DNA of 64,000 nt from Orychophragmus violaceus (taxonomy: Eukaryota > Streptophyta > Magnoliopsida > Brassicales > Brassicaceae): positions 34,227,034 to 34,291,033 of the forward strand of contig CM058231.1 in assembly GCA_030180135.1 (NCBI GenBank), in the 5' to 3' direction. The notes beneath the pieces are model-generated. The model was not told the origin of the DNA. It worked only from the letters and a program-made list of their open reading frames with translations, and searched no databases. Shown piece by piece: positions 47,246 through 59,462 of the stretch. Position 1 is the stretch's first letter. The number at the start of each line of letters is the position of its first letter. Position numbers and translations under genes: made by a program.

Positions 47246-47970
47246 GAGCTATACCGAATTCCTGAAAGAATTCAAGCACATCGAACATATTATCCGTTTT
47301 TACTGGATTCGTTGGAGCTCTGGCTGAGACTCATGTATACGTAAAAGTGAAGCTTGAGTTACAAGGGATGTATTGGAATCGGCACGATTATGCATCATTT
47401 AATAACATGGCAATATGTGATTTGAATATGTTTATCTGGAATTGAGCTCCAGGATCATGTCACGATACAACTGTTCTGAATGGCACAACAAAAAGATTCT
47501 GAGTTTCCTTTGCCTCCACCAGAGAAGTATTATGTTGTTGATTTTGGCTATCCAAACAAGCAAAGTTTTTTTATATTTAATATCCCTATACATCATCACG
47601 AAATGGAGTTGTAAGATATTGTATGTCCTAATTCAACTCTGGTCCTACTCCTAGGAATAAACATGTACTATTCAATCGAGATCATGCATCATTGCGTTCT
47701 GTAATTGAGAGAACGTTTGGAGTTTGGAAGAAAAAGTGGAGGATTCTTTCCGTTTTTCCAAGATATACATACAAAGAGAGTCGTAATGACCACAATGGAA
47801 TTACATATTTTTATCAGAATATCAAACTTCTGTGATGCATATTTTGCAAATGTAATGCCAAAGAGGGAATGAAAAACAGAGATTCTGACTTCGGTGACGT
47901 GGAAGCAGTCGATGTAGCAGATGGAGAACAAATGGCGCAAGTAAGGGACAATATTGTAAATATGTTATGA
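47246..47970 (+). pseudogene. PIF/Harbinger-type transposase remnant
   Basis: Fragments in shifting frames match the DDE domain of plant Harbinger-like transposases: IPERIQAHRTYYPFLLDS, FVGALAETHVYVKVKLELQG, WNRHDYASFNNMAICDLNM and APGSCHDTTVL. EFPLPPPEKYYVVDFGYPNK and LRSVIERTFGVWKKKWRIL follow. The first catalytic aspartate is lost (A-E-T-H where the family has D-G-T-H); the later D of SCHD is present. Several stops and frameshifts occur. The N-terminal half is missing to the left, where the Athila-like fragment ends at 47243. Intact family members cut and paste their element with PIF/Harbinger terminal repeats. Confidence 0.8.
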
Positions 47971-49035
47971 GAAAATCAAAGTACTCAATAGTACTTTTCT
48001 ATTGTATTCAATTTTTAATGCTTTATTTAATATATATGTACGTTTTTAATATTATTGAACACTATATATATATATTTCGATTTTTTCCTTAAATGAATTT
48101 TTAATTTATTTTTTTTATAAATAATTTTCTAAATATTACATTATTTATAATAAAAATTTGAATTTATAATTATACTAATATTATTAATAAATTATCTATT
48201 ATATAACTATAATATGCATTTCACACCGCTTGTTATTTTTACCAATCAAATGTTTATTCCGCATTACAAAACATTTTTTCGCCAATCAAACATTATTATG
48301 CACCACTTATTCTATAAAGACCGCATTTGTCCCACATAACGCTTGTACCGCTGTTGAACCATACCACACTTTAAAAACGCTTTTCCTAAACCATAAAAAA
48401 ACACAATCGCCATTCAGATATAAATGTTAAAATAATTGACGAACAAACAACAATTTTGATAATAAGAAATAATATAATAGAATTTTTAATATGTATGAAA
48501 ATTCATAAAAGACAATGAAATAAAATGGAAAGAATGTGTTATTTTCAGGATAATTTAAATGTCAATGTTCCACATTCCGGCACCAGCATCCAACATCGGC
48601 AAACTCTGGTTTTCATTAGCATGATTAGTTCAACGATTCATCTCCTGTTGGCGTATTAGACATATCAATAGATATACGTTCTCCATTTGGACTTAATTTT
48701 TTAATGGTTAAGTTTTGGTTCTTAATTGTTATTAAATCTTTGGTGTTTGTGAGGTTGTGGTTGTGGCAGCAAGCCATGCGTATGTATAGGAGAAAAAGAT
48801 ATTTGCCTTTGACCACAGTAAAAATAGTTAGTTTTATGTAGTTAGTTTTTATATTACATGTCTAATTTATTTTATGTAACTAGTTTTTATATTACATGTC
48901 TAATTTATTTGTTGAGAAGTTCGTAACACTAAAAAATTATTGTTATGAGAAAGATTGAATGATTTGGTTACCATAAAATTTTAAAAATTGATTTGAAAAT
49001 TCACTTGTGTGAATTTAAGAAACAATTCATATTCT
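47971..49035. other. AT-rich region, possibly the right end of the Harbinger element
   Basis: At 48210-48430 words such as ACACCGCTTG, TTACCAATC and TTGTACCGCTG resemble inverted subterminal repeats of the 43561-43860 segment. At 48840-48910 a stretch with TTTTTATATTACATGTC is tandemly duplicated. No gene was recognised. Confidence 0.35.
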
Positions 49036-49052
49036 ATAAGAGGGATCTTGTT

Positions 49053-50242
49053 CAAAAACATCTTTAAAACAATTCTCTCTAAACTGCTGCTCTCTCTCGA
49101 CGAAGTTCGCCCTAGCCTCTTAAAGTGAAGCCGCCGCTTGGGCGAGTCGTCGTCACCGTCTGGCCTCACCGCCGGCGCGTCTCGACGGCTCGTCTCCTCC
49201 TGTAGTTATCGTGTCTCTTAGCTGTCCCGCCTAAGTCGCCGTGACCGACGGTTTCTCCCGTCTCGCCATCTCCTGCAGCCGTCTCTGCTCCTTGTTGCTC
49301 CCAGTCCGTCGTCGGCCTCTTTGGATCCGCCTGTTTCGTCGCTGAGAGCTTCCGTCTGGAGCTCGTCGTGGGTGAGTCAGATCAAGCCCCTTAGATCTAT
49401 GGTTGGTCGGGTTTTGCTAGCGATAGGGTTGGACTCGTAGCCTTCGGTTAGTGTTTGGGTTATGTTACGGGCTTTTATTAGGATGTTCTGGTGCGGGTTC
49501 CGGGTCACGTTTTAGTTTAGGCTTGGGATTGAAATTTTATGCGTTTGTATAAGAATTAAGTAGATACCTCTGCTTTACAGACTGTTGTTGATTCAAGTTT
49601 CCGGCTTATTTTTCGTTTCTGCCTTGTTTTGATTCGTTGCGGATGATTGTGTTGGGTGCTTTCTTTCCCTTGGTTGCTTTCGGGTTAGTGTCCGGGGTAG
49701 TTAGGGGTGGTTTGGCTTCGGTCTTTTCAAATCTGTGGAGATTTGAGGTTTCATTAGGCTTCTATCTAGGTTTTCATTGGGCGCATTGTAGTGCGTCGCA
49801 ACCGCATCCGAAAGTGTTTTAGAATTCTTTCTTAGGAGTTCTTCTTGTCGGGTTAGGGAGTCTGTTTCTATGAGTCTGAGAGAGGTTCTTTCAGCAATTG
49901 TTTCGGGAAGTTGATGTTATCGTAGGTGGGCCGTGGGCTTCTTCGGTAAATCTCGCTCAAGCATCTTCGCACGGTTGAAATTTTGCAGTTTCGGATTGCT
50001 TTCGTTTGGTCTTGGATTGTATCGACTGTTTTCTGTGTTAGTTGTAGGTTTTGTCTCCGGGGATATCCTTGTTTTCCGCCGGCTCAGTTGCCCTTGTATG
50101 GGTTTATGTTGCCTGTTTCGTAGGTTGTGGTTGCCCGATGTGTGGGCTATAGTTTCCTGACTTTTAGGCTTAGTTTCCTATGTTTAGGAATGTGTAAAAT
50201 CTCGTTCTATCAATAAAATCATCCAGTTGACAAAAAAAAAAA
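49053..50242 (+). mobile_element. Non-autonomous poly(A) retroposon (Sadhu-like candidate)
   Basis: A 1190-bp insert ends in an A-run (about 50232-50242) and is flanked by the 17-bp duplication ATAAGAGGGATCTTGTT (49036-49052 and 50243-50259), the hallmark of LINE-type integration. The first 330 bp are GC-rich with many CCGCCG/CGTCG words. The rest is G/T-rich, with no long ORF, no polymerase III boxes and an AATAAA near 50212. These traits fit Sadhu elements or another LINE-dependent retroposon of Brassicaceae; a retroposed non-coding transcript is also possible. The insert is much richer in G and C than its AT-rich surroundings. Confidence 0.8.
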
Positions 50243-50259
50243 ATAAGAGGGATCTTGTT

Positions 50260-50791
50260 TTTCCTACGTACCATATTTTCGGCAAGTTTTAACTATTTTT
50301 AGTATGTTAGTTACTTTTTTACCCTTAATGATGTTTATGTGTTGTTGATTTTTTTATGTGTCATGTGATTATGTAGTGATGTGTGTTTTACGGATATCAT
50401 GTGTGGGTTGATTGATTATGTATGTCATTAAAGTTAAGATTATATATATTGTTGTGATACACTTTTGTATTCTTTTTAGATTAGCCGTTGGAGAAGAAGG
50501 CTTCGTCATTAGCAACATCCACCATCATCAAGCACCAGCAACACCATTCTCCCCCTACTTGGGTCACATCACGGTCAAAAACTAACACATGAACCGTTCT
50601 CTTCCATAATGAGGATGAAATTCTATTGCACCATCTCCGAAATGATTAACTTTCTTTCTCCAAATCTTCATGACCCCTGTACCTCCATGATTAGCTCTTT
50701 GAACTTGTCCTTTACCTTCACAATGATAACAGATTGGACCATGAAATCTCACTCCATAAGCTTACTCTATCCGTTTCTTCTCCCTCAATAA
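50260..50791 (-). mobile_element. Left part of a deleted Copia element
   Basis: Reading the minus strand from 50791, which joins 60675 once the Athila element and one AATAA are removed, there is a short degraded frame including CYHCEGKGQVQRANHGG. An AAGTAGGGGGAGAAT polypurine-like tract follows at 50546-50560. Sequence left of it may be the 3' LTR, but it does not clearly match the candidate 5' LTR at 62419-62860, so this end is uncertain. Confidence 0.4.
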
Positions 50792-52003
50792 TGATAGGGT
50801 CAGGTTTTAATCCTATTCTACTGCAAGTGCACAGTTATGTGATTGTAGTATATAGGGTATCGAAATCCACAGAGACTCCGGTCAACGATAGATTAAGAAC
50901 AGTAGAGGATAAACTAAGATGAAAGCAATGTGGAGTAACTAAAAAGCAGTGCGAGAAAGTAAACAAGTAGCAAGATTTTCGGTTGTGAAAGCAGTTAATT
51001 AAGGGCGCTAAGTCTAGGGCGTTCTCAGGAAATCAGACAAGCAGACAGTTCATTCAGTAAGGATCTAATTAAGCACAGTTCTAGAACTCAAATCACGGAT
51101 ATAGAATTAACCAACTGTCGTTGCGAGAATTCTCTAAGTCTAAGTGCAGCAATCCAAATTCCTTTGCAATTACTAAAAGATTAAACCAGCATTAATTCCA
51201 AGTTCGATATGTTCACAATTAAACTAAACCAAATTCCTTTGCGAGAAGTTTAATTGCTCAACCTAAATAGTTCAGATTCTAAACCACACTTCCGTGTCGT
51301 ATTTAGCAACCTAAGATCTAGATTCTAATTGATCAGGTTAGAACTAGCTTTAACGCAATTTAGATCGAAGAACATATAAAGTTATGAATCCTTAACTGAA
51401 TTTAAACAAGTCTAGCAAGTCATGAAATCCTATGTGAGAAACCCTAAACCTAACTATGAATCTACTCAGACATAGAATATGAAGACATAATCAATGAATA
51501 ATTAGATATCATAAAAGAGATTAAACAAGTAAAGGGGTTCGAAAACTTCTCCAAAACAAATGTAGTACAGGATCAGATCAACCCCAAAAGCTCTAAAAAC
51601 TCTCTGCTCTCAATTATGAATGCGTAAGTCAGCGTATCTAAAAACTGATCTAAAAACCTAATTAAATAGCTAAAACACGTTTTGGGCTTCTGTGTAAATA
51701 TCTGGAACTTCTGGGCTTTTCTGCAATATCAGCATTCTTCATTAAACCGCCGAGTCTGGCCCATTCGCGTTATGCATCGATCGATGCAGGTGTGCAACGA
51801 TCGATGCAACCCTCAAATCTGGACAGTGAACTCTGTCTCTCGGACCAAATCTCCAAAATGCACCAAACAACTCCAAAATCTCCACTTTTGCTCCAAATGT
51901 GCTTGTACTTAATAAAACCTGCAAAGGACTCTAAAAGAACACCAAAAGATACTAAACCAGACTTATATCATGGCATAAAACCGGTAAAAACCATGATATA
52001 TCA
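50792..52003 (-). repeat. 3' LTR of the Athila-type element
   Basis: A 1212-bp repeat of 59463-60674; on the plus strand it starts TGATAGGGTCAGG and ends GATATATCA. It holds one paired palindrome (51774-51787, 51794-51807). Confidence 0.97.
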
Positions 52004-53348
52004 ACTCCCCCACACTTAGCCTTTGCTTGCCCTCAAGCAAAACAGAGAACCAAAACATGGTGAAGAGGTTTGAAAACTTTCAGAAACTCTTGTTGTCCTA
52101 GAAGCAACAACACTCAGATTCCCCTTAGTAATCCACATGAAAGATTTCACCTGCAGACATCAAAACCAACATATACTTCCCCCACACTTAGCAACTGTCC
52201 TAAGTAAACTCCACAATCACATTCACGCATTCAAATTCACCCTACAGACTTCTGCAAGTATTTAAGTGCGGTCTCACCTAAGGAGTATCGATCAAAGGCA
52301 CATGGACTCTTACCTTGTCAGCTCTAGACCACCATACTATCTTTCTTTGGTCCCTTTCTTCTCTTTTCCCTTCCTTAGCATTCTGATTTTCCCCATTGGG
52401 TATCATTTTATTTTTTTTATCAGTGCTCTTCCCGTTAAGGGGTGTACTTTGGACACATTCAATGGATGCACAGGATATGATAGTTGTAGCTACCACTCCC
52501 AGAGACCACTTCGGAGTTACTAACTCATCCTCAGTTTATTATCTTTTTTTTTTTTATGGAAGGGGAGAAGGGAACCAAATAGGACAGGTTTACAGGCTGT
52601 GTCAGAACTAACAAGGAAATCCGACACAAAGTATACCAAGCCCTTAGGTGAGAAAATTAAGTCAGTATTAAAGTGAAGTCAGTAAAAGGATCCTCTGATA
52701 CCTGAAGTGATGTGGGTGTCCTCAGTAGGTTGATCCGTGTCTGGGTTTTCTAATAGTCATAGATCATCTGCAACTTCATCCCAATGGTTACTTAAGTTCC
52801 TGCAAGTGCTATTAAAACTTCTCTAAAAATCATCGTTTCCTACTTAAACACTTTTGACTCAATAAAACAATTTTTTTTTGAAAACAGGACTGACTCTAAG
52901 AAATCAGAAAGATAGATGTCAGTAGTACCTCCCCCACACTTAAGACACACTGTCTCCAGTAGTGTCAAGCGAAGGATTGGTAAAAAGAAAGAAAATTATG
53001 TTAATGGATTGGTTAAGTTCTGTCGGATTTTTACCTCTGTCGCACCTGCATCGATCGTTGCACTAGGTGCATCGACCGTTGCTGGGCGATTTTCGTGTAT
53101 GGTCGATCGTTGCTCAGGACCGCAACGATCGCTGCAATGCGATTTCGATCGTGTTGTGACGATCGACACAATGTGTGTCAATCGATGCACTGCGATTACT
53201 CCGAGACCTGCAGACAAAAACTCACCAAAACCAGAAACAAAACATAAAATCCTACAAAAAAACCAAAATTAAAATGCAAAAACGAAAACAGTGGGTTGCC
53301 TCCCACTCAGCGCTTGTTTAAGGTCATTAGCTTGACGCTTCAGCTGAT
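52004..53348 (-). other. Athila 3' non-coding region and polypurine tract
   Basis: Minus-strand AAGTGTGGGGGAGT lies directly before the LTR (52004-52017). The region has no ORF with recognisable homology. It carries three paired palindromes (sites start at 53048/53069, 53100/53122 and 53156/53175) and the AACAAGCGCTGAGTGGGA box near 53310 shared with the 43999-47243 fragment. Confidence 0.8.
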
Positions 53349-56300
53349 CTAGGTAGAGGGTGCATCATCCAGAGGCATAATCTGACCTCCTAGAATCTCG
53401 GCCTTAGCCCAATAATGTTTCACCCTCTGTCCATTCACAGTGAATTCATTACCTTCCTTGCCGGTTAGAACGACAGCTCCATAAGGACGCACCTCTTTGA
53501 TCGTGAAAGGACCGGACCACCTTGATTTCAGCTTACCTGGAAACAAATGCAAACGAGAATTATACAAAAGTACCTGATCATTAGGCTCAAACTGTCTAGA
53601 GACAATCTTCTTGTCATGATAAGCCTTAGTCTTCTCCTTGTACAGCTTTGAGTTCTCATAGGCAAAATGTCTAATCTCATCCAACTCATTAAGCTGCACC
53701 AATCTCCTTTCTGCAGCAGATTTAAGATCAAAGTTCATCTGCTTTACAGCCCATGCTTCTTTGTGCTCAAGTTCCACCGGCAGATGACATGCTTTTCCAT
53801 ACAACAAATGAAACGGAGTGGTCCCAAGTGGTGTCTTGAATGCTGTCCGGTAAGCCCATAATGCATCATCCAGCTTTGCTGCCCAATCTTTCCTTGTTTT
53901 TCCAACAGTCTTCTCAAGGATCTCTTTAATTTGCCTGTTAGAGACTTCAACTTGTCCACTAGTCTGAGGGTGATAAGGAGTAGCAACCCGGTGATGAACT
54001 CCATGCTTCCTTAGTAGCTTCTCGAAGACCTTATTAATAAAGTGAGATCCTCCATCACTAATTACTATCCGAGGTACTCCAAATCTAGGGAATATGATGG
54101 TCTTAAACAGCTTAATGACCACCGAAGAATCATTGGTTGGACTAGCTATTGCTTCCACCCATTTAGACACATAGTCCACAACAACCAAGATGAACTTATT
54201 CCCATAGGATGAGGGAAAAGGACCCATGAAATCTATGCCCCAGCAATCGAAAACCTCAACTTCCAGAATGAAGTTCTGAGGCATCTCATGTTTCTTGCTG
54301 ATCTTCCCTCTCCTCTGACAGGCATCACATTGAGAGATGAAAGAATGAGTGTCTCTAAACATTGTAGGCCACCAGAAACCTGCTTGCAGAACCTTAGACA
54401 TAGTCTTGAATGTAGCAAAATGTCCAGCATAATCTGATCCATGACAGTGGAATAGGATGTCTGGAACCTCTGATTCAGCAACGCATCTCCTGTAAAGACC
54501 ATCTGAACAGTGCTTATAGAGATAAGGCTCATCCCAGTAGTATCGTCTAAGCTCCCTAAAGAACCTCTTCTTCGCATATCCCTTTAAATCATCTGGTTCA
54601 GTCTCTGCAGCAAGGTAATTAGCTATATCTGCATACCAGGGTCGATCAGTGGTTGCGACAGCAGCAATTTTGAAATCATAGTTCCCGATTCGGATCTTTA
54701 AAGATTCTGGGTTCGTATCAGGTCTGCATCGACCGTTGCATGTGCATGCGTCGATCGTTGCTTCCCCGATACTTGCATCGGCTGTTGCCAACGTGGCATC
54801 GATCGACACTGAGCGATTATCCCGACAGTTCTGCAACTCTCTGCCCAAATCTGTCCGAAACACCGTCCCGACCATATTGACGTTTTCCTCAGGCAAGTAA
54901 TCATTGATGGGCACGTATTCCTCAACCAGCATCCTTGAAAGATGATTAGCAACTCCATTCTCAACCCCTTTCTTATCCCTTACTTCAATGTCGAACATCT
55001 GAAGCAGTAGAATCCATCTTAACAATCTTGGCTTAGCATCCTTCTTTTGCATCAGATACTTCAGGGCTGAATGATCAGTATGCACAATCACCTTGGAGCC
55101 AACAAGATAGGGGCGAAATTTCTCAAATGCAAAGACAACAGCCAACAGCTCCTTCTCTGTGGTTGCATAGTTTCTCTGCGCATCATCTAGTGTCCTACTA
55201 GCATAATAGATAGCATGAAGCTTCCTATCCTTCTTCTGCCCCAGAACAGCTCCTACAGCATAGTCACTTGCATCGCACATAACCTCAAAAGGTAGATCCC
55301 AATCCGGTGGCTGAACTATTGGAGCGCTCACTAATGCTTGCTTAATCTGTTCAAATGCAGTCTGACAATCTGCATTGAACTCAAATTTGGTATCCTTACA
55401 CAGCAAAGCAGTTAGTGGCCTTGCAATCTTACTGAAGTCTTTGATGAACCGTCTATAGAAACCAGCATGTCCAAGAAAGCTTCTTATAGACTTAACAGAA
55501 TTAGGTGCCTGAAGGTTTGTCATTACCTCAATCTTAGCGCGGTCCACTTCGATCCCTGCTTCAGACACTTTATGTCCAAGAACAATGCCATCTCTGACCA
55601 TGAAATGGCACTTTTCCCAATTAAGAACCAAGTGCTTTTCTTCGCATCTAGTCAGTACCTTTCACAGATTATCTAAGCATTCATTATAAGATGATCCATA
55701 GACTGAGAAGTCATCCATAAATACCTCCATAAAGTCCTCAATCATATCAGTGAATATGGACATCATGCATCTCTGGAAGGTGGCTGGCGCATTACAGAGT
55801 CCAAAAGGCATCCTACGGTAAGCAAATGTGCCATATGGACAAGTGAAGGTGGTCTTTCCCTGATCCTCTGGATGGATAGGTATCTGAAAGAAACCTGAGT
55901 ATCCATCGAGGAAGCAATAGTAAGGGTGATTCGCTAACCTCTACAGCATCTAAATAATGAAGGGTAAAGGGAAATGATCCTTTCTTGTTGCAGCATTGAG
56001 TTTCCTGTAATCTATGCACATCCTGTGTCCCGTCACAGTCCTAGTAGGGATCAGCTCATTCTTCTCATTCTTCACAACTGTAACTCCGCCTTTCTTAGGC
56101 ACTACATGTACTGGACTCACCCAATCACTGTCTGAAATAGGATAGATGATCCCAGCATCCAGGAGTTTCATAATCTCCTTCTTAACCACTTCCTGTAGAT
56201 TAGGATTAAGCCTTCTCTGATGCTCTACAGATGTCTTAGACTCGTCCTCAAGATGTATCCGATGCATGCACAACTCCGGAGAGATACCTGAAATGTCATC

Positions 56301-56375
56301 AAGAAAATAGCCAAGAGCTTTGCGATGCTTGCGCAGCTTGCTTAGCAGTAAAGCGAGCTCTGCGTTGTTCAAACT
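53349..56375 (-). pseudogene. Athila reverse transcriptase, RNase H and integrase
   Basis: The reverse transcriptase begins near 56372 (VKKEIMKLLDAGIIYPISDS, TGHRMCIDYRKLNAATRKDH). A frame break near 55950 follows, then YCFLDGYSGFFQIPIHPEDQ, YRRMPFGLCNAPATFQR and the catalytic VFMDDFSVYG. A TGA near 55660 interrupts NL-KVLTRCEEK. From 55631 an open frame of 760 codons holds the rest of reverse transcriptase and an RNase H (VMCDASDYAVGAVLGQ, TEKELLAVVFAFEKFR, VHTDHSALKYL). The integrase HHCC head (CHGSDYAGH, CDACQRRG) and core (WGIDFMGPFP, VISDGGSHF, QVEVSNRQIK) follow. The linker between RNase H and integrase contains a Ser-Ile-Asp-rich insert encoded by the paired palindromes at 54726-54809. 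Confidence 0.92.
54726..54809. repeat. Two paired palindromes inside the pol frame
   Basis: Sites start at 54726/54748 and 54775/54796, 22 and 21 bp apart (GCATCGACCGTTGC, GCGTCGATCGTTGC, GCATCGGCTGTTGC, GCATCGATCGACAC). They keep the reading frame open and are translated as SIDATLATADASIGEATIDA, between RNase H and the integrase. Confidence 0.9.
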
Positions 56376-57420
56376 AGCATTGACAATTACTGGATATGTC
56401 GAATTTGGTCCAAGAAATGCGTACCTTAGCCCGGATGGAAGTTATTTCAGCTCGATTTTCGGAGCTTTTTCCTCGGCCCAGTCTCTGTCGACCTGCAACG
56501 ATCGACGCTCAAGGTGTGTCGATCAATGCATCGTCGCGTTAGATACTTCCACCTGCATCACTACTTCAACAGAATCCATCAGCCTCGCATAGCACATTGC
56601 GGGCTCGTCCTGCAGGTATTCCAGCTCCATTATAGAGCTCAGTAAAGCTCTTTCTAGTGGATCTTCAGCATGTGACTTGTGAAAGTACACTGCAGCCAAA
56701 TCACCTAGTGTGTCCACATAGAAGGTCTGTCCGTCGATGGTTGGTCTCTTCACCAGTTTGTCCATATCAAAACTCATCTTCAGATCACCCACATTCAGAA
56801 TTATTCTACCTCCTTGGCAGTCAATCATCGCACCAGTAGTAGCTAAGAAAGGCCTGCCCAAAATCAGTGGATCCTTTGGTTCCTCTCCATACTGCAGAAC
56901 CACAAAATCAGTAGGTATCACACATTGTCACATCATTATAGGCACATCCTCCAATAATCTTTCGGGAATTCTGATTGTTCTATCTGCCAAAACCAGTGAT
57001 ATCCTAGTGGGTATAAAATCAGTCATTCCGAGCCTCTTAGCCACTGAGAAAGGCATAAGATTCACACTGGAACCAAGATCACATAGAGACCTTTCGAATC
57101 TTTCCCTGTAGATAGCACAATCCAACACAAAGCTTCCTGGATCTTTCAACTTCTCAGGAATTCTGCCCTGAATCACTGCACTACACACCTCGTTGATCAT
57201 CATTACACTCTCCTCATTAGACCACTTTCCAGCAATTAAATCCTTAAGACATCTCTTCATCACAGGAGAAGTCTCCATATAGTCAATCAAAGGCACTTCG
57301 ACTTTCACCTTTCTAATGAACTCTTGGCACTTTGCGTACTGCTTATCATTCTTAGCTTTTCTGGGATTCTTGGGATAAGGTACCTTAGGCTTGTAAACCC
57401 TCTCGGTCGACTGTTTCAGT
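56376..57420 (-). pseudogene. Athila aspartic protease region
   Basis: Two open segments in different frames (57308-56928 and 56921-56523) give VPLIDYMETSPVMKRCLKDL, the catalytic-site region RSLCDLGSSVNLMPFSVAKR, then PTDFVVLQYGEEPKDPLILG and FLATTGAMIDCQGG. The active-site triad reads D-L-G instead of D-T-G, which is usual in Athila. A short gap or stop near 56922-56930 separates the halves. A paired palindrome (56495/56516) lies just after the domain. Confidence 0.85.
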
Positions 57421-57452
57421 TTCTCTGGTCTTGAACTCTCTGCAGTCGCCTT

Positions 57453-57560
57453 GCGTCGATCGTTACTAGCGTTGTATCAATCGTTGCTGGGCGACTTTGT
57501 TACGACAGGTTCTTCGTTTTCATTTTGCACCGACCGTTGCTGAGTGGCGTCGATCGATGC
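57453..57560. repeat. Two paired palindromes between gag and protease
   Basis: Sites start at 57453/57474 (21 bp) and 57527/57547 (20 bp). One of them is translated as NASIDATQQRSV at the end of the gag frame. Confidence 0.88.
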
Positions 57561-59217
57561 ATTGCGAATATCATGGATCCCATCTTCCAATTCTTCAATT
57601 TCCACGAGTTCTTCAACACTCAACTGCCTTTTCTGGCCAGGAAGCAGCTCCTTACCACTTCTCAATGTCACTGCATTGCATTGGTACTTGGGATTAGCAT
57701 CAGTTCGCCCTGGGAGATATCCATCCTCCCTCTGAGCATATCCAGCAGTTCTTGCAACTTTAGTGTCAAGCTCCTTCATATATGCGCTCAGGTATTCAAA
57801 CTTCCCGTTCAGATCCTCATAGACAGTACCTATCTTCTTGTCGAGGTCTGCAGCACTCTTAGTCTGACCTTTCAGTAGCTGTTCCATCATTGCCTCCATC
57901 TTACTCTCATGAGCAGTGGCTACAGGAGGTGCTTGGTAAGAAGATGATCCATAGGTCCTCTGAGTACCTTGTCCAAAAGGTTTCTGAAAACCACTAGTCT
58001 GTCCAAAGCCATAGGAGTTCTGATTGCCTGTGAAGGCACTTCTCTGTCCTCCATTGAAGAACCTGTTTCCCTGCTGATTAACAAATCTATTACCTTGGAA
58101 TCCATATCCTCCTATGTAATTCACATCTTCTTCCTGAGTGTCCTCCTCAGTCTGAACTACTTCAACATCTTGGGCAGAGTGGACAGCTTTCTTACCAGCT
58201 AGGAGATTACAAACTGTGTCCAGCTTAGATCTAATATCAGCAATCTCCAAATTCTCTACCTTTCCACCAGATTTCTTCCTCCTCTCATCAGTAGTCTTGC
58301 AGCTGTTGCTGCTTACTAAGTTCTCAATCAACTGCTTAGCTTGTGCAGGAGTCCTGGTGTTAAAATTTGCATTGCTGGAGTTATCCAGCGCAATCTGATA
58401 TGGAAGATCTATGCCTCTGAAAAAGATACCTAGCAATGTGACCTCAGTGAATCCGTGGTGTGGGCAGTCACACTGGTACTTCTTGAATCACATCCAAGCA
58501 GCTTTTAAAGGTTCCACAGGACCTTGGGAGAATGTCAGAATGTCCTGTCTGGACTGATCGGAACGCGCATCATCGTAGAAATGCCTCAGAAACTCGCTCT
58601 TAAGAGCATCCCAAGTAGTAAACTGCCCAGCTGGCAGTTGCTTTAGCCATGACTCCAGCGAGACTGTGCGGAAAAAGCTTGAGAAACAGATAATCCTGGC
58701 AAACTCCATCATACTTCATGCCAGTGATTATATCCTCAAACTGATCGATGTGATCCATATGCTGCTCCAATGGGTGACCATGGAAAGCGTTCTATCTCAT
58801 CAGCGAGTAGTAGATGGTTTTGATCTCAAAATCGCTCCTCTCAAAACCAGGAGGTACAAGAGCTGACCGGTTGGCATGAAACTCATCCGGTCTGTTGTAG
58901 TCAGCTAATGTCCTCTCATGAACAACCATCTGTCTACCTTGGGCCTGTCCTTGGCCTTGCGCTTGCGGCTGTGGTTCAGGTTCCTCAACATCAGGGATCA
59001 CACGTCCCTCAGCATCAATCCTCTGCCCAACATCATTGTGCGGATTGTTATCTCGGTCCCTCAGGATACCGTTAGCATCTTATATCAGGATCAAACGTTC
59101 ACGTACCATCCTTGCTCTTCTTTCTCTTCTGTTAGTCCTCTCTAGTCGTCCAAGTTCTTCAAGTCCGAGATTAACGAGGTTCAAGTTCTGATTACTTCTA
59201 GTTTCACGCGCCTGCAT
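57477..59217 (-). pseudogene. Athila gag, broken
   Basis: The ATG at 59217 starts MQARETRSNQNLNLVNLGLE, a typical Athila Gag N-terminus. The same frame reaches PPGFERSDFEIKTIYYSLMR with a stop at 58792. The gag core follows (FHGHPLEQHMDHIDQFEDII, DYLF and KLFP) with frameshifts near 58660, then WLKQLPAGQFTTWDALKSEF and a stop near 58488. The C-terminal part 58436-57477 is open and holds a Gly/Phe/Gln-rich stretch (GNRFVNQQGNRFFNGGQRS) and LRSGKELL before the protease linker. A TAA also breaks the early frame near 59077. Gag would form the virus-like particle. Confidence 0.85.
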
Positions 59218-59237
59218 AAACTGTCTGTAATCGTCAA

Positions 59238-59323
59238 GCAACGATCGATGCTAGCAGTGCAACGATCGATTCAATCTCAGAATCGTCTAGTGACGATCGA
59301 CACAAAGGTGCAACGATCGATGC
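59238..59323. repeat. Two paired palindromes in the Athila leader
   Basis: Sites start at 59238/59259 (21 bp) and 59290/59310 (20 bp), with forms such as GCAACGATCGATGC. They lie between the gag start and the primer site, the same relative place as in the Copia leader. Confidence 0.9.
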
Positions 59324-59438
59324 TAGGCGAATGTCGTACCTGCGACAGAAAGAAAACAGGAAAAAAAAATCAGAATACGAAGATAAAAAAAAATCCTAGT
59401 AAAAACCCTAAGTTCGAAGCTATCGAAGACTCTAAGAG

Positions 59439-59456
59439 TCCCCGGCAGCGGCGCCA
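59439..59456 (-). other. Primer binding site of the Athila-type element
   Basis: Minus-strand TGGCGCCGCTGCCGGGGA lies six bases after the LTR end. It is of the TGGCGCC class typical of Athila, probably for tRNA-Asp. Confidence 0.85.
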
Positions 59457-59462
59457 AAAACT

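Noticed and set aside
52004..53348. Envelope-like ORF expected in some Athila elements
   Set aside because: No ORF with a signal or membrane segment was found; the region is non-coding here.
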